Assembly (NCBI GenBank): GCA_029261675.1
Contig: JAJDBA010000123.1
Span: forward strand, 1-6,408
Length of the DNA stretch: 6,408 nucleotides
DNA from: Nitrospinaceae bacterium
GTDB lineage: Bacteria > Nitrospinota > Nitrospinia > Nitrospinales > VA-1
Direction: 5' to 3'
A program made the position numbers and the translations under genes. Shown here piece after piece: positions 1-4,788 of the stretch. Under the pieces are notes generated by a model, which did not search any database, was not told the DNA's origin, and was given only the letters and a program-made list of their open reading frames with translations. How positions within the stretch are numbered: the first letter of the stretch is position 1; each line of letters begins with the position of its first letter.

Positions 1-99
1 GTGGGTGATCCTCTGAAAGACACCTCGGGTCCGGCAATGAACATCCTCATCAAATTGATGTCGATTGTTTCGCTGGTGATGGCACCGTTTTTTCTCTAG
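1..99 (+). CDS. hppA: C-terminus of membrane-bound ion-pumping pyrophosphatase (partial)
   Basis: Only the last 32 codons and the TAG stop lie in the window; the first base is the first base of an internal Val codon. The peptide reads VGDPLKDTSGPAMNILIKLM and continues into a hydrophobic end, SIVSLVMAPFFL. The GDP-K-DTSGP-NILIKLMS block is the conserved C-terminus of membrane-integral pyrophosphatases, which hydrolyse PPi in the cytoplasm and pump H+ or Na+ across the membrane. The hydrophobic tail is the last transmembrane helix. Pump specificity (H+ or Na+, K+-dependent or not) cannot be read from this fragment. A strong intrinsic terminator follows 20 bases after the stop. The assignment rests on a short but highly characteristic segment. 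Confidence 0.88.
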   Translation: MGDPLKDTSGPAMNILIKLMSIVSLVMAPFFL

Positions 100-118
100 C
101 AGTTTTTAGTTTTACTTT

Positions 119-157
119 AAAAGGGATGGGGGCTTCCCCCATCCCTTTTTGTTTTTT
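119..157 (+). terminator. Intrinsic (rho-independent) terminator after hppA
   Basis: A perfect 14-bp stem (119-132 pairs with 136-149, AAAAGGGATGGGGG against its complement) encloses a 3-base CTT loop. It is followed by a T-rich tail, TTTTTGTTTTTT, at 146-157. This is a textbook strong terminator for transcripts leaving hppA. Its tail ends one base before the AGGAG ribosome-binding site of mqnA. Downstream expression of mqnA therefore needs read-through or a promoter very close to or overlapping the hairpin. Confidence 0.93.
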
Positions 158-158
158 C

Positions 159-163
159 AGGAG
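159..163 (+). promoter_or_regulatory. Ribosome-binding site that sets the mqnA start
   Basis: AGGAG at 159-163 lies 10 bases before the TTG at 174. The only upstream in-frame ATG, at 126, lies inside the terminator stem and would add 16 residues with no family counterpart. This site therefore favours TTG as the true start. Confidence 0.7.
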
Positions 164-173
164 ATTATTTCAT

Positions 174-983
174 TTGTTAAAATTTGGAATTCACGATTTC
201 ATCAATGCGCAACCGTTACGCGATGCCCTGAAAACTATGGGTGACTGGACAAAGATAGAAATTCATACCGAAACCCCTGCTCACCTTGCCGATCAGCTTA
301 ACCGAGGCGAGCTAGACCTAGCCATGATCCCCTCCATCGAATATTTGAAACACACGGATCGTTTGCGTTTACTGCCGGGAGTGTCCATTGCATCCAAGGG
401 GCAAGTCGGCACGGTTTTGCTGGTTTCCAAATATCCACTGGAGACAATCGAATCTTTGGCTATTGATAACCGGTCCCGTACTTCGGTGGCTTTATTGAAA
501 CTGTTGTTTAAAAATGAAATGTCGCCGGATTTGAAATGGGTGGACTGTGATCCCGATCCCGAAAAAATGCTGGAAGAACACGATGCCGCTCTCATCATTG
601 GCGATCCCGCTCTGGGATTTAAAAAAGAAGGCACAACAATATACGATCTTAGCGAAGAGTGGTATCAAAGAACGGGAAAGACTTTTGTACACGCGGTGAT
701 TGCCGTCAAAGAAGGAGTCGATATTGACGAACGAATTGTGGAAATCTTTCGCGTTGCAAAACAAGAAGGATTGATGAAAATTGCCAGCACGGTGCGTAGT
801 CAGTCGCGCCTTACGAAGTTCCCTGAACCGTTGTTACTCGATTATCTACAAAATAAAATTCGCTACAATTTAGGAGGCGAAGAGTTAGACGGATTGAGCC
901 ATTTTCAGTCTCTTTGCAAATCCGCCGGACTGATTGAGAAAAAAACACCCTTCGAATTCGCTTTCGATGAAGGAACTATTTAG
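174..983 (+). CDS. mqnA: Chorismate dehydratase MqnA (futalosine menaquinone pathway)
   Basis: A 269-residue protein of the MqnA/MqnD periplasmic-binding-like fold (VitK2_biosynth family). MqnA converts chorismate to 3-enolpyruvoylbenzoate, the first committed step of menaquinone synthesis by the futalosine route, in the cytoplasm. Visible family blocks are: N-terminal FGIHDFINAQPL (residues 4-15); GELDLAMIPSIEY (45-57); the segment around 73-87 with GTVLLVS; DNRSRTSVALLKLL (98-111), the SRTS motif typical of MqnA rather than MqnD; AALIIGDPAL (138-147); and YDLSEEW-TGKTFVHAV (157-175). The length is normal for the family. The TTG start is chosen because it follows an AGGAG site and begins where the family begins. 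The gene stands alone; no other mqn gene is in the window. It ends 8 bases before the stop of a convergent gene. Confidence 0.88.
   Translation: MLKFGIHDFINAQPLRDALKTMGDWTKIEIHTETPAHLADQLNRGELDLAMIPSIEYLKHTDRLRLLPGVSIASKGQVGTVLLVSKYPLETIESLAIDNRSRTSVALLKLLFKNEMSPDLKWVDCDPDPEKMLEEHDAALIIGDPALGFKKEGTTIYDLSEEWYQRTGKTFVHAVIAVKEGVDIDERIVEIFRVAKQEGLMKIASTVRSQSRLTKFPEPLLLDYLQNKIRYNLGGEELDGLSHFQSLCKSAGLIEKKTPFEFAFDEGTI
939..973 (-). terminator. Possible terminator for the leftward gene, inside the mqnA 3' end
   Basis: Read on the minus strand, CCTTC (973-969) pairs with GAAGG (953-949) around a 15-base loop. The loop can itself pair TCG with CGA. Three bases after the stem comes a run of seven T (945-939). 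The site lies about 20 to 50 bases past the stop of the gene at 992-1753, where a terminator would be expected. The stem is only 5 bp with an imperfect extension, so this is tentative. Confidence 0.35.
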
Positions 984-991
984 ATTCCTGC

Positions 992-1753
992 TCAACCAAT
1001 AGATTTCATTACAAAATCTTTTCCTTTGGCGAACCCTGTTTTAATCAACCCTCCTATTTCAACCAGAGCCGATTCTACGAAATCGAGATAAGCCTGCACG
1101 GCTTCATTCCTTTTTTCTTTTTCCGGTGGATCAGACTCCACAGATTTGGGTAGCGGGGGAGAGAACACAGGTACTCGCTCCACAAACCTTTCCTGAACTT
1201 CAGGTTCTTCCATTGCAACTTCAACATCGGATGTGGTGGTGCCAGAAATTTTAACGGGATAATCGACATCTGTTGGTTCAGAGACGGGTTCTGTTGGAGA
1301 ACCACTGATATGTTCCGTTTCTACTGAAGGGGGAGAGACTATTTGAGCGGGTGGCTCTTCTTCAATACCTAGTGGTTCTTCAAAAACGGGTTTCTCTTCT
1401 AATGTAACTGGACTTTTTTCAGGAGGACTGACAACCAGCGGCCTTACTATTGGATCTTTTTGTTTCGGTTGCGATTCAATAAGAGGTTCAATCCACTGCA
1501 TGATTTGCGGTGGAACCTGATCGGTGTAATAAAGGTAACCCCCACCACCTGTTAAAAGCAATAAGATGAAGATAAGGAATCCGCAACCACTACCTTTTTT
1601 TCTTTCGGCGGGGAGGACTTCTCCCTCGTGTTCTTCGAACGGAGACTCGTCTTCAGGCGATTCAGGAATTTCGGAGGTTTCTTCGACATCCGAAGAGTTT
1701 TCATCCTTTTCAGGAACGTCTGAGTATTCTGGTTTTTCAGTGTTTTCTTGCAT
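992..1753 (-). CDS. Single-pass membrane protein with acidic Pro/Glu-rich regions, function unknown
   Basis: I do not recognise this 253-residue protein. Residues 1-50 are very acidic (Glu, Asp, Ser, Pro). RKK at 51-53 is followed by one transmembrane segment at about 57-76 (GFLIFILLLLTGGGGYLYY), so by the positive-inside rule the N-terminus is cytoplasmic. Residues 77-210 are rich in Pro, Glu, Val and Ser and look extended and disordered. The C-terminal 35-40 residues (from NEAVQAYLDFVES to the end) could form an amphipathic helix. The shape resembles TonB-like or other periplasm-spanning linkers, but no TonB, SPOR, LysM or other C-terminal domain is visible. The ATG at 1753 has no good Shine-Dalgarno site; GAGG lies about 20 bases upstream. 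The gene is third in line after hisI and hisG, 173 bases after hisG, so it may have its own promoter. The continuous frame and coherent domain layout support a real gene. Confidence 0.72.
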   Translation of the reverse strand: MQENTEKPEYSDVPEKDENSSDVEETSEIPESPEDESPFEEHEGEVLPAERKKGSGCGFLIFILLLLTGGGGYLYYTDQVPPQIMQWIEPLIESQPKQKDPIVRPLVVSPPEKSPVTLEEKPVFEEPLGIEEEPPAQIVSPPSVETEHISGSPTEPVSEPTDVDYPVKISGTTTSDVEVAMEEPEVQERFVERVPVFSPPLPKSVESDPPEKEKRNEAVQAYLDFVESALVEIGGLIKTGFAKGKDFVMKSIG

Positions 1754-1834
1754 AGAAAATGCGAGGCGGAAAACCTCTTTGACAAACTACATCCAGATCG
1801 TAGTCGTTCGCCCAAAAATTAAATAACTCGCCCC

Positions 1835-1864
1835 TACTACGTGGGAAGCAACTCCCCTATAGTA
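1835..1864 (-). other. Imperfect stem-loop between hisG and the downstream gene
   Basis: On the minus strand, TACTA (1864-1860) pairs with TAGTA (1839-1835). After a small internal loop, GGGGAG (1857-1852) pairs with CTTCCC (1848-1843), with one G-U pair and a 3-base TTG loop. About 11 bp form in total. A T-rich stretch lies about 13 bases beyond rather than directly after, so it is not a standard intrinsic terminator. It could still protect the hisG mRNA end or weaken read-through. Confidence 0.4.
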
Positions 1865-1926
1865 AAATGGCCTTAAAACCTATATTTGCTTCTCGGGTTT
1901 CGACCTATTGGCCCCACGCCGAGTGG

Positions 1927-2805
1927 CTAGTGGATGATTTTGTTCAATGGATATTCGACGATATCTTCTGCGCCGGCTTTTTTAAGATCAGGAGCAAAAT
2001 CTCGTACCAATTTTTCTTCGAGAATCACATTGATAGCTACCCATTCTGGGTTGTTCAGCTCAGAGACCGTTGGTTTTTTACCAGGTGGAAAAACCTTAAC
2101 GATTTCATCCAGCTTGTCTTTCGGCGCGTTGAGCATCAATCCTACCTTGCCGTTTGCTGCCATGGCACCTTGCAACATCAATACAAGACGGTCGACCTTA
2201 TTGCGTTTCCAAGCATCCTGGTTTGCAGTCTTGTTCATAATAAAGCGAGTTGTGGATTCCATTAAGGTGTCGACAATTCTTAGATTGTTTGCTTTGAGGG
2301 ACGACCCGGTCTCTGTGACTTCAACAATCGCATCAACCAGCTTGGGAGCTTTGACTTCTGTGGCCCCCCAGGAAAACTCCACGTTGGCAGTCACCCCATG
2401 GCCTTTCAACCAATCTGTTGTCAAGTTGATGACTTCTGTAGCAATCCGTTTTCCTTGCAGGTCTTTAACTGTTTGGATAGAGGAATCGTTAGGCACAGCC
2501 AGAACCCAACGAACGGGTCGCGCTGAGACTTTGGAGTAAACCAACGGTGCTATTTCTTCCACATCAGCGCGGTTTTCCATAATCCAGTCTTTACCAGTCA
2601 AGCCCGCGTCAAGCACACCATCCGCTACATAACGCGCAATTTCCTGGGCGCGAATTAGCATACACTCAATTTCATCATCATCGATACTGGGGAAATAAGA
2701 ACGACTTTTAATTCTTATATTGTAACCCGCCCGGGCAAAAAGTTTTACCGTTGCTTCTTCTAAACTACCTTTAGGAATTCCTAGTTTTAATACTTTACCG
2801 CTCAT
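1927..2805 (-). CDS. hisG: ATP phosphoribosyltransferase HisG, long form
   Basis: The 292-residue enzyme catalyses the first step of histidine synthesis, joining ATP and PRPP to give phosphoribosyl-ATP in the cytoplasm. The catalytic part opens with LKLGIPKGSLEEATVKLFARAG (6-27). It includes the GVLDAGLTGKDW block (63-74) and the PRPP-binding loop EVTETGSSLKANNL (162-175). Residues from about 218 (GKVGLMLNAPKDKLDEI) to the end, including GKKPTVSEL and the segment ending DIVEYPLNKII, match the ACT-like regulatory domain (HisG_C). That domain is found only in the long, hexameric, histidine-inhibited form. A HisZ partner is therefore not expected. The gene lies 34 bases after hisI in the same direction. 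The ribosome-binding site is weak (AAGAGAT-like, about 9 bases from the ATG), consistent with operon expression. Confidence 0.95.
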   Translation of the reverse strand: MSGKVLKLGIPKGSLEEATVKLFARAGYNIRIKSRSYFPSIDDDEIECMLIRAQEIARYVADGVLDAGLTGKDWIMENRADVEEIAPLVYSKVSARPVRWVLAVPNDSSIQTVKDLQGKRIATEVINLTTDWLKGHGVTANVEFSWGATEVKAPKLVDAIVEVTETGSSLKANNLRIVDTLMESTTRFIMNKTANQDAWKRNKVDRLVLMLQGAMAANGKVGLMLNAPKDKLDEIVKVFPPGKKPTVSELNNPEWVAINVILEEKLVRDFAPDLKKAGAEDIVEYPLNKIIH

Positions 2806-2839
2806 GGATTGATCTCTTTCTTAATGGTTTAGGTGCAAT

Positions 2840-3211
2840 TTATTTTTTATAAACTTTTTCCGGGTCGAATACTTTTTCTTCTACGATTTCCACATCCCCG
2901 TCAACTTTTCTAAAAAAGCAACTGGTATAGCCCTTATGACAGGCGGCCTTGCCTACCTGTTCTACTTTCAAAAGCACGGTATCGTCATCGCAATCAACAA
3001 ACACTTCCTTCACAATTTGGACGTTGCCGCTTTCTTCCCCTTTCATCCATTGTTTGTCCCGTGAGCGGCTGTAGAACCATGCTTTTCCCGTTTCCAGGGT
3101 CTTTTCCCAGGCAATGGTGTTCATATAGGCGAGCATTAACACTTTCCCGGTTTCTGCGTCCTGAATAATCGCTGGAACCAGACCCCCCATTTTATCAAAA
3201 TCAAGTTTCAT
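2840..3211 (-). CDS. hisI: Phosphoribosyl-AMP cyclohydrolase HisI (monofunctional)
   Basis: This 123-residue metalloenzyme opens the adenine ring of phosphoribosyl-AMP, the third step of histidine synthesis. Conserved blocks are VLMLAYMN (24-31), WFYSRSRDKQWMKGEESGN (45-63), the metal site DCDDD (73-77) and the cysteines of KAACHKGYTSCF (C91 and C98, with C74 as the third zinc ligand). No HisE pyrophosphohydrolase domain is fused; the protein ends soon after the HisI domain, as in monofunctional enzymes. AGAGGG (minus strand of 3219-3224) sits 7 bases before the ATG. The gene is the promoter-proximal member of a hisI-hisG pair; no other his genes are nearby. Confidence 0.95.
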   Translation of the reverse strand: MKLDFDKMGGLVPAIIQDAETGKVLMLAYMNTIAWEKTLETGKAWFYSRSRDKQWMKGEESGNVQIVKEVFVDCDDDTVLLKVEQVGKAACHKGYTSCFFRKVDGDVEIVEEKVFDPEKVYKK

Positions 3212-3218
3212 ACCATTG

Positions 3219-3224
3219 CCCTCT
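3219..3224 (-). promoter_or_regulatory. Ribosome-binding site of hisI
   Basis: AGAGGG on the minus strand lies 7 bases upstream of the hisI ATG (3211-3209). It is a good match to the anti-Shine-Dalgarno sequence and fixes this start. Confidence 0.7.
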
Positions 3225-3272
3225 AGCTAAAATTACTCACAAATTAATAGAATTCTGCCGCTTATCGCAGTT

Positions 3273-3291
3273 GCCAATCAAACGGATTGGC
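3273..3291. repeat. Perfect 7-bp inverted repeat in the hisI leader
   Basis: GCCAATC (3273-3279) and GATTGGC (3285-3291) are exact complements around a 5-base spacer. It lies between the predicted hisI promoter and the hisI start. It could be a dimeric-repressor operator or an mRNA hairpin. No T-run follows on either strand, and the leader has no run of His codons, so a classical his attenuator is not supported. Confidence 0.5.
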
Positions 3292-3322
3292 GGACTCCCC
3301 CAAGCTTTGAGTGAAACTTGGA

Positions 3323-3351
3323 AATCTAAAATATAATTGATTTTCTGTCAA
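3323..3351 (-). promoter_or_regulatory. Probable sigma-70 promoter for hisI-hisG
   Basis: On the minus strand a perfect TTGACA (3351-3346) is followed, after exactly 17 bases, by TAGATT (3328-3323). The latter matches the -10 consensus at 4 of 6 positions, including the key first, second and last. The predicted start is near 3316, giving a leader of roughly 105 bases before hisI. The spacer is AT-rich. Confidence 0.6.
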
Positions 3352-3354
3352 CCT

Positions 3355-3360
3355 TATAAT
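3355..3360 (+). promoter_or_regulatory. Possible -10 element for the rightward gene cluster
   Basis: A perfect TATAAT lies about 120 bases before the LRR gene. No good -35 stands 16-18 bases upstream; TTGATT at 3337 is only 12 bases away. A second TATAAT at 3332-3337, with TTGAGT 19 bases upstream, is an alternative. Either would overlap the hisI promoter head-on, so the two directions could compete. Confidence 0.35.
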
Positions 3361-3413
3361 AGCCTGTTTGCAATCGAATTAGTTCTTTTTGTTAGCTTTT
3401 TTTAATCATTTTT

Positions 3414-3458
3414 TAGCGTTTGGCCCCATAATTTCATATTTATTAGAGGTTAACGCTA
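3414..3458 (+). repeat. 7-bp inverted repeat in the LRR gene leader
   Basis: TAGCGTT (3414-3420) and AACGCTA (3452-3458) are exact complements separated by 31 bases. GGCCCC (3422-3427), lying between them, can also pair with GGGGTC (3473-3478), which contains the ribosome-binding site. Given the AT-rich region and the long spacer, chance pairing is quite possible. Confidence 0.3.
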
Positions 3459-3470
3459 TTCCAAAAATAT

Positions 3471-3476
3471 AAGGGG
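3471..3476 (+). promoter_or_regulatory. Ribosome-binding site of the LRR gene
   Basis: AAGGGG lies 5 bases before the ATG at 3482 and supports this start. It can pair with GGCCCC at 3422-3427 upstream. Confidence 0.65.
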
Positions 3477-3481
3477 TCTAA

Positions 3482-4102
3482 ATGCCTTCCATTACACATT
3501 TTGATATTTACAAACCTGCGGAGCCTTGCACTTTGACTGGCGATAAACTGCAGGAGGCCATGAAAAAAGTCGTTGGAGAAACTCTGAGTCCAGACGGCAA
3601 AGAACTGAGCCTGAAAGGGTATTGTGTCGGCCAAAATGGAATGACCATTATTACTCGTGATGAACGTGTAGCGAAAGTGCGCCGACTGAACCTGGGGGGA
3701 AACCGTATAGGTGACGTAGGAGTACAACTGCTCGCAGAAGCTGAATTATTTTCCAAGGTCAATTGGATAGAATTAGGCGGTAACGATATTGGCCCGGAAG
3801 GGATTCGCCATCTTATCCGATCTAAAGTTTTACACAAGGTGAAGTCGCTCAATCTATACCGAAATGCTATTAAAGATGAAGGCGCAAAAATAATGGCAAG
3901 GGATAACGGGTTATCAAAATTAGAAGATTTGGATTTGGCGCAGAACGAAATCGGCGATGAAGGTATTATGGCATTGGCTCTTTCAACAAAGTTTCCCGAA
4001 TTGGTCAGTATTGCGCTGGACAACAACTTCGCTTCCTCCGAGGGAAAAGAGGAAGCTAAGGTTGAACCCAATTTCAAAAAACTTCAATCCTTAAACTTGT
4101 AA
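3482..4102 (+). CDS. Small leucine-rich-repeat protein (ribonuclease-inhibitor-like repeats)
   Basis: This 206-residue protein has no signal peptide or membrane segment and is probably cytoplasmic. After an N-terminal region of about 38 residues, LxxLxL units begin at residues 39, 66, 93, 120, 147, 174 and 201, an exact 27-residue period. Clear units are VRRLNLGGNRIGDVG (66-80), VNWIELGGNDIGPEG (93-107), VKSLNLYRNAIKDEG (120-134) and LEDLDLAQNEIGDEG (147-161). The unit at 39 (KELSLKGYCVGQNG) and that at 174 (LVSIALDNNFASSEG) are degenerate; the last, LQSLNL, is cut after its strand at the C-terminus. The N-x-I-x-D-x-G pattern and 27-28 residue length fit the ribonuclease-inhibitor type, which usually forms a curved scaffold for binding proteins. 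The partner is unknown. It is first in the rightward cluster and 7 bases before yqgE, suggesting coupled translation. The function is not predictable beyond protein-protein binding. Confidence 0.85.
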   Translation: MPSITHFDIYKPAEPCTLTGDKLQEAMKKVVGETLSPDGKELSLKGYCVGQNGMTIITRDERVAKVRRLNLGGNRIGDVGVQLLAEAELFSKVNWIELGGNDIGPEGIRHLIRSKVLHKVKSLNLYRNAIKDEGAKIMARDNGLSKLEDLDLAQNEIGDEGIMALALSTKFPELVSIALDNNFASSEGKEEAKVEPNFKKLQSLNL

Positions 4103-4109
4103 TTGCGTC

Positions 4110-4685
4110 ATGCCAGAACCGTCCAATCAAGAATACGGCAAAGGATATTTCCTGATTGCTAATCCAGTATTACCCGATCCCAACTTTTCGCGCACGGTTG
4201 TTTTGTTATGCAATCATGATGACGAAGGTTCTTTTGGGCTGGTGATCAATCGACCCGCCCCCATTGACTCGAAAGAAGTATTTGCTGAAATGGGTATGTC
4301 TGAGTTTCCTTCTGGAAAAATATATTTAGGCGGTCCTGTCTCCCCTTCACAAGTATTTTACTTGTGTCATTCCGAAGAACCTTTACCCGAACTGGAGTCC
4401 ATTTGCGATGGCGTCTATCTAGGAATGAGTTGGGAGTTGCTTGATAATTTAATGACTCGTGTTAAAAACCCGGAAAAAAATATTCGCTTTTATCTAGGGT
4501 ACTCAGGCTGGGGTGCCGGGCAATTGGCGGAGGAAATGACCCGCCTTAGCTGGTTGACCTCTGCAGCCTGTGGTGAATTTGTTTTTCAAAATAATGAAGA
4601 CGGAATCTGGGCAAATGTAGTGCGCTCTCTTGGCAAAGATTACGAATATCTCGTTCAAGCCCCTGTAAATCCCCAATGGAACTAA
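4110..4685 (+). CDS. yqgE: YqgE/AlgH family protein (UPF0301, DUF179)
   Basis: A 191-residue cytoplasmic protein with the full family signature: GYFLIANPVLPDPNFSRTVV (12-31), the histidine and glycines of NHDDEGSFGLVINRP (35-49), YLGGPVSPSQVFYL (72-85), and RFYLGYSGWGAGQLAEEM (126-143) followed by W148. The ending APVNPQWN resembles the short Pro-x-Asn ends seen in the family, so the C-terminus looks intact. The biochemical role is not established; AlgH was named for a link to alginate regulation in Pseudomonas, which need not apply here. No Shine-Dalgarno site precedes the ATG. The gene starts 7 bases after the LRR stop, so translation is probably coupled. Confidence 0.92.
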   Translation: MPEPSNQEYGKGYFLIANPVLPDPNFSRTVVLLCNHDDEGSFGLVINRPAPIDSKEVFAEMGMSEFPSGKIYLGGPVSPSQVFYLCHSEEPLPELESICDGVYLGMSWELLDNLMTRVKNPEKNIRFYLGYSGWGAGQLAEEMTRLSWLTSAACGEFVFQNNEDGIWANVVRSLGKDYEYLVQAPVNPQWN

Positions 4686-4701
4686 GCGGCAAACTGCCGC
4701 T
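4685..4701 (+). other. GC-rich hairpin directly after yqgE
   Basis: AGCGGCA (4685-4691) pairs perfectly with TGCCGCT (4695-4701) around an AAC loop, beginning at the last base of the yqgE stop codon. No T-run follows, so it is not an intrinsic terminator by itself. It may stabilise the upstream mRNA or separate expression of yqgE from the downstream genes. Confidence 0.5.
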
Positions 4702-4713
4702 GGTAATAGGTCG

Positions 4714-4788
4714 ATGCCCGTAAAGCTAAAAGAGGTTGTTGAGCTTTTTACTATAGAACGCAATATTACCTCTTCGGGACTAACGTGA
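4714..4788 (+). CDS. Possible 24-residue small ORF coupled to the pseudouridine synthase
   Basis: An ATG at 4714 opens 24 codons (MPVKLKEVVELFTIERN then ITSSGLT) ending in TGA at 4786-4788. The last base of that stop is the first base of the ATG at 4788, a TGATG overlap typical of translational coupling. AGG stands only 3 bases before the ATG, which is poor spacing. The peptide is not one I recognise. It fills most of the 102-base gap after yqgE. It could equally be a chance frame; only the overlap and position argue for translation. Confidence 0.3.
   Translation: MPVKLKEVVELFTIERNITSSGLT

Noticed and set aside
126..173. N-terminal extension of mqnA from ATG 126
   Set aside because: The ATG lies in the terminator stem, has no ribosome-binding site, and the extra 16 residues do not resemble the family N-terminus. 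TTG 174 follows AGGAG at good spacing.
1779..1784. TTGACA on the plus strand upstream of the membrane protein gene
   Set aside because: No -10-like hexamer occurs 16-18 bases downstream, and there is no plus-strand gene for it to serve.
1566..1826. Plus-strand 86-codon frame opposite the membrane protein gene
   Set aside because: Its Ser/Glu-rich composition is the mirror of the Glu/Ser/Pro codons on the minus strand. It has no recognisable domain and no ribosome-binding site.
1934..2539. Plus-strand 201-codon frame opposite hisG
   Set aside because: hisG is certain on the other strand. The antisense frame has no recognisable motif and arises from codon bias.
3212..3316. His attenuator (leader peptide plus terminator) ahead of hisI
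   Set aside because: The leader has no cluster of His codons, and no hairpin followed by a T-run on the minus strand.
3508..4077. Minus-strand 189-codon frame opposite the LRR gene
   Set aside because: The Ser/Pro-rich translation is the antisense shadow of Leu/Gly/Glu-rich repeats. The plus frame has an exact 27-residue protein repeat and a ribosome-binding site.
4722..4749. Terminator between yqgE and the pseudouridine synthase gene
   Set aside because: AAAGCT/AGCTTT is only 6 AT-rich base pairs with a 14-base loop and a short T-run that overlaps the stem; too weak to call.
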